A stretch of DNA of 27,734 nucleotides. Source: DATGIQ01 sp035295665. GTDB lineage: Bacteria; Planctomycetota; Planctomycetia; Gemmatales; Gemmataceae. The DNA lies in contig DATGIQ010000434.1 of the NCBI GenBank assembly GCA_035295665.1, forward strand, positions 1 to 27,734, read 5' to 3'. Below the pieces are notes generated by a model. That model did no database searches and was not told the origin of the DNA. It saw nothing but the letters and a program-made list of their open reading frames with translations. This document shows, one piece after another, positions 1 to 6,618 of the stretch. Position numbers and translations under genes: made by a program. The number at the start of each line of letters is the position of its first letter. Positions within the stretch are counted from its first letter, which is position 1.

Positions 1-1
1 C

Positions 2-763
2 AAGTCGGCCAGCTATTCGAACGACTTCCACGATGTCGTTAGCGGCAACAATGGTTATTTGGCTACCAAGGGCTATGACCTCGTCACCGGCGTAGGCAGC
101 CCGCGGGCCAATAGTTTGGTACCGGATCTCGTGAAAGTCACGGGATCGGGAACCACGACTACTACGCCCACGGCCAAGCATCCGGGCAGCGTCACGGCAA
201 CGGTCATCATCAACCTTCTTCAACCGAATGGCTCGATTCTGCCTGCCGTGACGCCAGCCGTTTCCTCCGGCAACGGGGCCACTACTGCGGTCACGGCCGG
301 CAATTCCCTGAGCGTTGGCACGATTGCTCCGGTTCAAGGTTCGGTGCCGTTCACGCCGGCTCCGGTTCGGCCGGTGGAACTGCGCATCGAAAGTGGCGGT
401 GGCGATAATGCCGCCCTGCAAGATGACGATGATGCTGACACCGAAACGTGCCAGCTTTCACCGATGTCCGGCCGAGACGTTCCAGCGGGGCTGCCGAGCG
501 CCGCAGTTACCCCGACCGATGTTCACGTTCCAGCGCTTTGGGCCCAGGCGTGCGATGCCTGCTTCGCCAGCGAGATGGCCAACGATGTTGCGACGAACTC
601 GGTTGGGTCTCGAATCGTTTCCGAGGACGTCGGACTGATTTCGGAACCAGCAGCTGAGAGCAGCTTGCTAGCCGTCATCCTTGGTTGCTACTGGAGTGCT
701 CATTTCAAGGACTCGGAACGGCGCACACAGGTCCGCCGCCGAGGGGTTGGTGGTACCGTTTAA
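2..763 (+). CDS. S53 (sedolisin/kumamolisin-like) peptidase, C-terminal fragment
   Basis: This is the 3' end of a gene that starts left of the window; the frame is open from base 2 to the TAA at 761-763 (253 residues visible). Residues 9-18 (FHDVVSGNNG) and 24-34 (GYDLVTGVGSP) match the calcium-binding loop and the final core segment of S53 serine-carboxyl peptidases, in which the Asp of the DV/DI motif binds calcium. The catalytic Ser, Glu and Asp would lie upstream and cannot be seen. After about residue 45 the protein becomes a Thr/Ala/Pro-rich, low-complexity tail without a recognised domain. It ends in a short hydrophobic run (about 222-231) followed by a basic, Arg-rich end. That arrangement resembles a C-terminal sorting or anchoring signal, but no family is assigned to it. 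S53 enzymes are normally secreted and act at acid pH. The family call is fairly secure; the role of the tail is inference. Confidence 0.75.
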   Translation, partial: KSASYSNDFHDVVSGNNGYLATKGYDLVTGVGSPRANSLVPDLVKVTGSGTTTTTPTAKHPGSVTATVIINLLQPNGSILPAVTPAVSSGNGATTAVTAGNSLSVGTIAPVQGSVPFTPAPVRPVELRIESGGGDNAALQDDDDADTETCQLSPMSGRDVPAGLPSAAVTPTDVHVPALWAQACDACFASEMANDVATNSVGSRIVSEDVGLISEPAAESSLLAVILGCYWSAHFKDSERRTQVRRRGVGGTV

Positions 764-896
764 AGCGGCATCGCAGCACGAGCCGCGGATAGGACTACTC
801 TCGCGCCGTGGCTCGGCGGTAAGATAGAGTACCGATACGGAAGCGTTGCTGCCGGATACGGGAACTCCATCGTTTCGCCCACGAGAAAGGGTTGCC

Positions 897-1184
897 ATGA
901 TTATCGATCCGGAGGACGTTGTTGTGCTCTGTAGCCGGGTCGACGATGGTCCCAGCGGTGTTGCCGGCTCGACCAAGGAAGTCTGCTGCGCGTGTCTGCG
1001 GCAGGTGTGGCTATCGCCGGCCACACGCGCCACGGTGGAGCGGGAGACGAAAGAATACAAGATTCTATGCTTGTTCTGCGGCGAAAAGCGCTTGCGTGAA
1101 AGCCCCTCGCCCGATGATAAACTCATGATGCCTTCGCCCGAGCAGCTGCGTGAGATCATCAAAGGCTTGAGCGAGTTGAATTAG
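897..1184 (+). CDS. Small CxxC/CxxC zinc-ribbon-like protein, function unknown
   Basis: A 95-residue protein. I chose the ATG at 897 because GAGAAAGG (883-890) sits six bases upstream; the frame stays open to a TTG at 846, but that start has no ribosome binding site. Residues C30-x2-C33 and C58-x2-C61, separated by 24 residues, form a classic four-cysteine zinc-ribbon spacing, with an extra Cys at 31 and one at 12. There is no signal peptide or membrane segment, so it is probably cytoplasmic. The charged C-terminal part (about 65-95) contains a predicted helix. It stands alone between the S53 gene and the propeller gene, with over 100 bases on each side. Zinc binding is inferred from cysteine spacing only; a nucleic-acid or protein adaptor role is possible but unproven. 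I do not recognise the family. Confidence 0.6.
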   Translation: MIIDPEDVVVLCSRVDDGPSGVAGSTKEVCCACLRQVWLSPATRATVERETKEYKILCLFCGEKRLRESPSPDDKLMMPSPEQLREIIKGLSELN

Positions 1185-1364
1185 TCCCATCGGGACCCGC
1201 CGTTTCCGAATCTTCGGAACAATCGGACCGTGCCGCCTCGGTCTCCTATTCGTCAAGGTTTACCGCCCGTCAAAGCGTGGACGGGAACCCTACCCTGTCC
1301 CTATCTCAGTCAACAGCCCTTGTCTGTCCCTGCAACCAAGTCTCGCTGGGAAGAGAGGTTCACC

Positions 1365-4300
1365 GTGTTCTTGCCGCGTTTCCTGCTCCTGTCGCTCGTC
1401 CTCCTCGTCTTGGCCGCTGCTGAACCCTCCCCCTCGGACAGCAAACCGGCCGAGCCGATGTCCGCGCCCACGTTTAGTGGATTAACGTTTCGGTCTCTCG
1501 GGCCTGCGGTGACTTCGGGCCGGGTGATCGGGTTTGCTATGCATCCTGGCGATCGCAGTCATTATTTTGCGGCGGCTGCCTCGGGGGGAGTCTGGAAGAC
1601 AACCAATGCCGGCAACACGTGGACCCCGGTTTTCGACGGAGAAGGCTCTTACTCGATCGGCACCGTGGTGCTGGATCCCAAGAATCCCAACGTGGTCTGG
1701 GTCGGAACGGGAGAAAACAATAGCCAGCGCAGCGTCGGCTATGGCGACGGCGTTTACCGCTCCGACGACGGTGGCCATAGCTGGAAGAACATGGGTCTGA
1801 AGGCTTCCGAGCACATCGGTCGCATTGTGATCGACCCGCGCAATTCTAATATCGTGTACGTTGCCGCACAGGGACCCCTCTGGGGACCGGGTGGCGATCG
1901 CGGACTCTACAAGACGACTGACGGCGGTCAGAACTGGAAGAAAATCCTTTCCATCAGTGAAAACACGGGCGTCACCGATGTCGTACTCGACCCGCGCAAA
2001 CCGGACACGCTCATCGCGGCGGCCTACCAACGGCGCCGGCATGTCTGGACGTTGATCGACGGTGGCCCCGAGAGTGCACTGTACAAATCGACCAATGGGG
2101 GCACGAGCTGGACCAAGCTCAAGACCGGGCTGCCCACCGAAGACCTGGGCCGCATTGGCTTGGCCATCGCCCCCACCGATCCGGACATGGTCTACGCCAT
2201 CATTGAATCGACGGAGCATAAAGGCGGGATTTTTCGCTCCACCGACTTGGGAGCGACCTGGGAACGGCGAAACGAATTCGACCAACAGGCCCAGTACTAC
2301 GCCCATCTCGTCGTCGATCCGAAGAACGCGGACCGGATTTATGTCATGAACGTCTACCTCATGGTCTCCGACGACGGTGGTAAAACCCTGCGCCGGCTCG
2401 GGGAACGGTTCAAGCACGTGGATAACCACACCATCTGGATCGATCCCAAGGATACGAATTATTACCTGGTCGGCTGCGACGGTGGCATTTACGAAAGCTT
2501 CGATCGCGGCGCCAACTGGAAGTTTCAGGCCAATCTGCCGATCACCCAGTTCTACGATGTGGCGGTGGACAACAACGGTCCCTTTTACAACGTCTACGGC
2601 GGCACGCAGGATAACTTCACGCTGGGCGGCCCGGCGCGGACGCGCAGCATCCACGGCATCACCAATGCCGACTGGTTCGTGACCCAGGGGGGCGACGGCT
2701 TCCACTCCCGTGTTGATCCGATTGATCCGAACACGATTTACTCCGAGGCTCAGTACGGCGCGCTGGTCCGCTATGACAAACGCACCGGCGAAAGCGTAGG
2801 CATCCAGCCGCTGCCGGGAAAGGGAGAGCCGCCCCTTCGCTGGAACTGGGATTCGCCGCTGCTCATCAGCCCGCATTCCCATACGCGGATTTACTTCGCC
2901 GCCAACAAGCTTTTCCGCAGCGACGACCGCGGCAACACGTGGAAAGCGATCAGCGGCGACCTGTCGCGTCAGCTCGACCGCAATCAACTTCCGGTGATGG
3001 GCAAGATCTGGAGCGCCGACGCGGTTGCCAAGAGCGTTTCGACCTCGTTCTACGGCAACATCACCGCACTGGCCGAATCCCCCAAGAAGGAAGGATTGCT
3101 CTACGCCGGCACGGACGACGGCTTGATCCAAGTGACGGAGAACGGCGGCAGCGATTGGCGAAAGATCGATCTCTTTCCCAGTGTCCCCGAGCGAACGTAT
3201 GTGAGCCGGCTGCTTGCATCCCAGCATGACACGAACACGATCTATGTCGCCTTCGATAACCACAAGAACGCCGATTTCGCGCCTTACTTGCTGAAGAGTT
3301 CCGATGCCGGCAAGACGTGGCTTTCGATCAAGGGCGATTTGCCGGCCAACGGTCCGGTGCTGGCCCTGGCGGAAGATCCCGTGAACGCGAGCCTCCTTTT
3401 CGTCGGTACCGAATTCGGACTCTTTTTCACGCTCGATGGTGGCCAGAAGTGGATCCGACTGAAAGGGGGTTTGCCGACCATCGCCGTCCGCGATTTGGCG
3501 ATCCAGAAACAGGAGAACGATCTGGTAGTCGGCACATTTGGCCGCGGCATCTACGTCCTGGACGATTACACGCCTTTACGCGGCCTCAAGGCGGAAACGC
3601 TAGCGCAGGAGAGTGTTTTGTTCCCGGTGAGGACGGCCTTGCTCTATGTGCCGACCCGGCAGTACGGTCTGCGTGGCAAAGGCTTTCAGGGTTCCGGATT
3701 CTATGCGGCCGCCAATCCTCCTTTCGGCGCAACCTTCACGTATTACCTGAAGGATACGATCAAGACCCGCAAACAGCGGCGTCAGGAAGCGGAGAAGGCG
3801 GCGGCCAAGAAGTCGGCCCCGTCGCCTTATCCGAGCCCCGAACAACTCCGTGCTGAGGCCGAAGAAGAGCCTCCGACCATGCTGCTCACCATTTCCGATG
3901 CCTCGGGAAAGCCGATCCGCATCCTCACTGGACCGGTGACACAGGGATTCCACCGTGTGAGCTGGAACCTGCGCGACCCGGCGGCAGCATTGCCCAAACC
4001 GCGGCCGCCGGGGGCTGATCAGGACCTTTTCTTTGAGGAGCCATCGGGGCCGCTGGTTGCGCCGGGGACCTATCGGGTTGCTCTGGCCAAGCGGGTCGCC
4101 GGTGTGGAGACGCCCCTGGGGCAGCCGCGGGAATTCACGGCTGTCGTCGCCAGCCCGGTCTCCCGCGAGCCAGCCGATTTGAAGGCACTGTACGAATTCC
4201 GGGAAAAGGTGGCCCGTCTCAGCCGGGCGGTCACGGGCGCCGTGGACGCAGCCAACGCCTTGAATGGGCGTTTGGAGCAGATCAAGCAGGCCCTCGATCA

Positions 4301-4652
4301 GACACCGGCCGCGGAGAATAAATGGAGGGACATGGCCCGGTCCCTGGAGAAGCGCAATCGCGACATTCTCCGTGCCCTGCGCGGTGACGCGGTCCTCCGT
4401 GCCCGGAACGAGAACACGCCGATCTCCATTTCGGAGCGTGTCGCCGAGATCGAAGGCTTCGGCTACCGAAGCCTGGACAAGCCAACCAACTCGCAGCAGG
4501 AAAACTACAAGATTGCGAACGAAGAATTCGGTCAGGAGCTGACCAAACTGCACACGCTCATCGAAGTTGACCTAAAGAATCTGGAGAAAGCACTGGACCT
4601 GGCCGGAGCACCGTGGACGCCGGGACGGCTCCCCAATTGGAAGGAGAAGTAG
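1365..4652 (+). CDS. Exported BNR/Asp-box propeller protein (VPS10/sortilin-like, 'glycosyl hydrolase' annotation class)
   Basis: A 1095-residue secreted protein. The GTG at 1365 is preferred over the upstream GTG at 1230 because GAGAGG lies six bases before it and it opens directly into a signal peptide (hydrophobic residues about 5-20, then Ala-Ala-Ala-Glu). Residues about 40-740 hold at least ten Asp-box-type motifs of the form S-x-D-x-G-x-x-W (for example RSDDGGHSW, KTTDGGQNW, RSDDRGNTW, KSSDAGKTW), the hallmark of BNR/VPS10 ten-bladed propellers. The segment closes with GTFGRGIYVLDDYTPL near residue 722, typical of this bacterial family. A Lys/Ala/Glu-rich linker (about 802-838), a beta-rich segment and a helical C-terminal region (about 938-1078) follow. 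Homologues are often labelled glycosyl hydrolase, but Asp boxes are structural and I see no basis for a substrate. The stop is 32 bases from the convergent HAD gene. Confidence 0.85.
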   Translation: MFLPRFLLLSLVLLVLAAAEPSPSDSKPAEPMSAPTFSGLTFRSLGPAVTSGRVIGFAMHPGDRSHYFAAAASGGVWKTTNAGNTWTPVFDGEGSYSIGTVVLDPKNPNVVWVGTGENNSQRSVGYGDGVYRSDDGGHSWKNMGLKASEHIGRIVIDPRNSNIVYVAAQGPLWGPGGDRGLYKTTDGGQNWKKILSISENTGVTDVVLDPRKPDTLIAAAYQRRRHVWTLIDGGPESALYKSTNGGTSWTKLKTGLPTEDLGRIGLAIAPTDPDMVYAIIESTEHKGGIFRSTDLGATWERRNEFDQQAQYYAHLVVDPKNADRIYVMNVYLMVSDDGGKTLRRLGERFKHVDNHTIWIDPKDTNYYLVGCDGGIYESFDRGANWKFQANLPITQFYDVAVDNNGPFYNVYGGTQDNFTLGGPARTRSIHGITNADWFVTQGGDGFHSRVDPIDPNTIYSEAQYGALVRYDKRTGESVGIQPLPGKGEPPLRWNWDSPLLISPHSHTRIYFAANKLFRSDDRGNTWKAISGDLSRQLDRNQLPVMGKIWSADAVAKSVSTSFYGNITALAESPKKEGLLYAGTDDGLIQVTENGGSDWRKIDLFPSVPERTYVSRLLASQHDTNTIYVAFDNHKNADFAPYLLKSSDAGKTWLSIKGDLPANGPVLALAEDPVNASLLFVGTEFGLFFTLDGGQKWIRLKGGLPTIAVRDLAIQKQENDLVVGTFGRGIYVLDDYTPLRGLKAETLAQESVLFPVRTALLYVPTRQYGLRGKGFQGSGFYAAANPPFGATFTYYLKDTIKTRKQRRQEAEKAAAKKSAPSPYPSPEQLRAEAEEEPPTMLLTISDASGKPIRILTGPVTQGFHRVSWNLRDPAAALPKPRPPGADQDLFFEEPSGPLVAPGTYRVALAKRVAGVETPLGQPREFTAVVASPVSREPADLKALYEFREKVARLSRAVTGAVDAANALNGRLEQIKQALDQTPAAENKWRDMARSLEKRNRDILRALRGDAVLRARNENTPISISERVAEIEGFGYRSLDKPTNSQQENYKIANEEFGQELTKLHTLIEVDLKNLEKALDLAGAPWTPGRLPNWKEK

Positions 4653-4684
4653 CGGATCACCTATCGGTTCCTGGTGGGATGCGC

Positions 4685-5368
4685 CTACGAAGCCGACAGC
4701 AATTGCCGGACGCTGCCGATGGAAACTTGCTCGAGATTGCTTACGACGCGGTCCGCCCCGGCTTGGACCAAGGCGGTCTCGCTGTGCTGGCCTCCCGACC
4801 GGACGGCAATACACTTCATCCCGGCTGCTTTCGCTGCCCGGACGCCGGCCACGGCGTCCTCCAGCACGAGGCAATGATTCGGCGACACCGCCAGCTTGTT
4901 TGCCGCGATGAGAAAAACTTCTGGGTCGGGTTTGCCACGCTGGATGTCCTCCACCGAGACCACTGCTTGGAAATACTGCTCGCTTTGCGTCAGTTGCAAA
5001 ATCAGTTCGAGATTTTTGCGCGGAGCGCTGGAACCGATGGCCTGCTTGAACCCGGCCGTCTGGAGACCTTCCAAGAGCGCCCGTGCTCCGGGCAGAAGGA
5101 TCACGCCGTGCTGCCGGGCGGCGGCCCGGTACGATTCTTCCTTGCGTTCACCCAGTTCAGCCACATCGCGAGAGCTCAGATGGGTCCCGAAGATCCCCGG
5201 AATGATATCCTGGTTCCGTAGCCCGAATGTGGCAGCAAAATCCGCCCGCGCGAACGGTTTCCCGATCCGGCCAGCCAGCACAAGCCAAGCCTGGAAGTGG
5301 AGTTCGGCTGTATCAACCAATGTTCCATCGACGTCCCAAATGACGGCCGACAATTCGGCTTGCAACAT
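4685..5368 (-). CDS. HAD-superfamily hydrolase, beta-phosphoglucomutase/phosphatase-like (subfamily IA)
   Basis: A 227-residue cytoplasmic enzyme of typical length for the group. All HAD motifs are visible: motif I WDVDGTLVDT (nucleophile D12, acid/base D14), motif II GSSAPRKN (S113/S114), motif III K146 within GKPDPEVF, and motif IV LEDAVAGVRAAKAAGM (E170, D171). The helical cap between residues about 20 and 90 is the C1-type cap of the PGM/phosphoglycolate phosphatase branch. The reaction is Mg-dependent transfer or hydrolysis of a phosphoryl group on a small metabolite. KPDPE followed by LEDAxxG is common in beta-phosphoglucomutases and sugar-phosphate phosphatases, but the substrate cannot be read from the sequence. 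No strong ribosome binding site precedes the ATG; the start fits because motif I lies at the usual position. It converges with the propeller gene and is divergent from the tRNA. Confidence 0.9.
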   Translation of the reverse strand: MLQAELSAVIWDVDGTLVDTAELHFQAWLVLAGRIGKPFARADFAATFGLRNQDIIPGIFGTHLSSRDVAELGERKEESYRAAARQHGVILLPGARALLEGLQTAGFKQAIGSSAPRKNLELILQLTQSEQYFQAVVSVEDIQRGKPDPEVFLIAANKLAVSPNHCLVLEDAVAGVRAAKAAGMKCIAVRSGGQHSETALVQAGADRVVSNLEQVSIGSVRQLLSAS

Positions 5369-5393
5369 TTTGAGGTAGCCCCCTTGACACGCT

Positions 5394-5402
5394 TGCTATG
5401 AT
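5394..5402 (+). promoter_or_regulatory. Possible extended -10 promoter of the tRNA-fMet gene
   Basis: TGCTATGAT (5394-5402) matches an extended -10 element (TGn plus TATGAT) and would start transcription near 5409, about 60 bases before the tRNA. A TTGACA lies at 5384-5389, but only seven bases from the -10, so it cannot act as its -35. The call rests on position and match alone. Confidence 0.35.
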
Positions 5403-5468
5403 GGAAATGGCGAGCTGCCCTCTTCCGTAGCGGATTCCCACTGCCTAAGTGGGCGGCTCATCCTAGGC

Positions 5469-5540
5469 CGCGGTGTGGAGCAGTGGTAGCTCGCCAGGCT
5501 CATAACCTGGAGGTCGCAGGTTCAAATCCTGCCGCCGCAA
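5469..5540 (+). tRNA. Initiator tRNA-fMet (CAT anticodon)
   Basis: The full cloverleaf folds. The acceptor strands are 5469-5475 and 5533-5539, the D arm runs 5478-5492, the anticodon arm 5494-5510 has CAT at 5501-5503, and the T arm 5516-5532 has the TTCAAAT loop. Two initiator hallmarks are visible: the unpaired C1-A72 at the acceptor end (5469 against 5539), which marks the tRNA for formylation and blocks EF-Tu, and the A11-U24 pair in the D stem. The discriminator base is A5540. CCA is not encoded (CTT follows), so it must be added enzymatically. One initiator feature is altered: the three consecutive G-C pairs at 29-31/39-41 are A-U, G-C, G-C here. The gene stands alone, not in a tRNA cluster. 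Confidence 0.95.
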
Positions 5541-5666
5541 CTTCGCTTCCTGAGATTCCCCGATTTCCCTTTCATGGGCCGCAGGAAATTCTCCAATTCC
5601 GCACGATCCGATGCCGATGAACATCTAGGAACGTGTCCGCCCAATCTCCACGGATGGAGGCCGCCG

Positions 5667-5798
5667 ATGAGCTTTATCCTACTGGTCGTCTTTGCGGCGG
5701 GATTCCTCAGTTTTTGGCGTGCCAACGACCTCAAAGCCGAAGAAACTTTGGACGAACAGCCCCATTTGCGCGGATGGGGTCGATTCTATCCAAAATAA
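5667..5798 (+). CDS. Small single-span membrane protein, unknown
   Basis: A 43-residue open frame that starts at the ATG at 5667. GGAGG at 5656-5660 lies six bases upstream, the clearest Shine-Dalgarno in this part of the window, and it decides this start over an in-frame ATG at 5574 that has none. Residues 2-16 are hydrophobic (SFILLVVFAAGFLSF) and are followed by WRAND and an acidic then basic tail, giving one membrane span or an uncleaved signal with a short cytoplasmic tail. It lies 126 bases after the tRNA and ends six bases from the convergent EF-hand gene. No family is recognised. Coding status is inferred from the ribosome binding site and the membrane segment. Confidence 0.5.
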   Translation: MSFILLVVFAAGFLSFWRANDLKAEETLDEQPHLRGWGRFYPK

Positions 5799-5804
5799 CA
5801 CCCT

Positions 5805-6596
5805 TCAAGGTTGTTTCTTTTCCGGCTCTTTTTTCTTGTCCGCCGCTTCCTTCTCTGCCGCCTTTTTTCTCAGATACGCTTTGAATTCCTTTGGATCAAT
5901 CTTGCCGTCCCGGTTTGTATCGATTTCATCAAAGGTTGCGGCAAAGCGCGTCCCTTTCAGTTCCTCCCGCGTTAGCCGGCCGTCAGCGTTGAGATCGAGA
6001 GCATCGAAATCGGGGCCATCCGCATCCTGAACCGCTGGACGATTCGCGCCCATGGGGCCTCCTGCCGCGGCGCGGAATCGTTCCACAGCCCGGCGCAGCT
6101 CATTCCGATCCAGGAAGCCGTCTTTGTTCGTGTCCAGAACATCAAAACTTGCGGCCAGGCGGTTCTTCGCCTCGGCTCTGCTGATTTTGCCATCCTTGTT
6201 CGAGTCCATTCGTGCCAGGAAATTGTCGACCTGTCGTTCCACCATTGGATCGAGCGCGCTGGCCGGGCGTGCGGCGGGCTGGGCAAAGCGTCGACGGAGG
6301 AGACCTTGGAGCGCGGCCAATTCGTTGCGGTCGAGCTTGCCATCACCGTTGGCATCGGCCCGCTCAAAGATAGCCGCCAGGAAGGGCGGTAACTCGTCCT
6401 TGCTGAGAAATCCATCCTTGTTCTTGTCAAACCGCCTGATGAAATCTTCTGGCGTCGACTTGAGCAATTCGGTTACAGCCGGCGGGACCTTTTTCGGTGC
6501 GTCCTTATTCGGCGGATCCTGGTCCGCGGCTCCAAGGCCGGAGAGCATGGCAAGGGTCCCGGTTAAAACCAGGGCACATGTCAACGAGCGATGCAT
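5805..6596 (-). CDS. Exported six-EF-hand calcium-binding protein
   Basis: A 263-residue protein with an N-terminal signal peptide (residues 1-24, hydrophobic core, LGAAD cleavage region). Six canonical 12-residue EF loops start with Asp and end with Glu: 57-68, 81-92, 131-142, 155-166, 201-212 and 226-237. All keep the D-x-[ND]-x-DG core, so all six look able to bind calcium. They are arranged as three pairs separated by linkers (Ala/Pro-rich near 103-115, Gly/Pro-rich near 178-195). The C-terminus is strongly Lys/Glu-rich (about 243-263). GAGGAA upstream of the ATG serves as ribosome binding site. The start is 22 bases after the stop of the toroid-HEAT-TIGR03067 gene, so the two are probably one transcript. 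Multi-EF-hand secreted proteins are abundant in planctomycetes; a calcium-buffering or adhesive role at the cell surface is inference. Confidence 0.9.
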   Translation of the reverse strand: MHRSLTCALVLTGTLAMLSGLGAADQDPPNKDAPKKVPPAVTELLKSTPEDFIRRFDKNKDGFLSKDELPPFLAAIFERADANGDGKLDRNELAALQGLLRRRFAQPAARPASALDPMVERQVDNFLARMDSNKDGKISRAEAKNRLAASFDVLDTNKDGFLDRNELRRAVERFRAAAGGPMGANRPAVQDADGPDFDALDLNADGRLTREELKGTRFAATFDEIDTNRDGKIDPKEFKAYLRKKAAEKEAADKKKEPEKKQP

Positions 6597-6618
6597 CGAT
6601 GGTTCCTCGTCTGGGGTT

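Noticed and set aside
1184..1219. Two small adjacent hairpins (GTCCC-ATC-GGGAC and TTCCGAA-TC-TTCGGAA) after the zinc-ribbon gene
   Set aside because: Stems are short and no U-run follows; too weak to call a terminator.
1482..3263. A 593-codon minus-strand open frame opposite the propeller gene
   Set aside because: The sense frame has repeated Asp boxes and a signal peptide; the antisense product has no domain and no ribosome binding site.
5384..5402. TTGACA and TATGAT as a promoter pair before the tRNA
   Set aside because: The spacing is seven bases, not 16-18; only the extended -10 was kept as a candidate.
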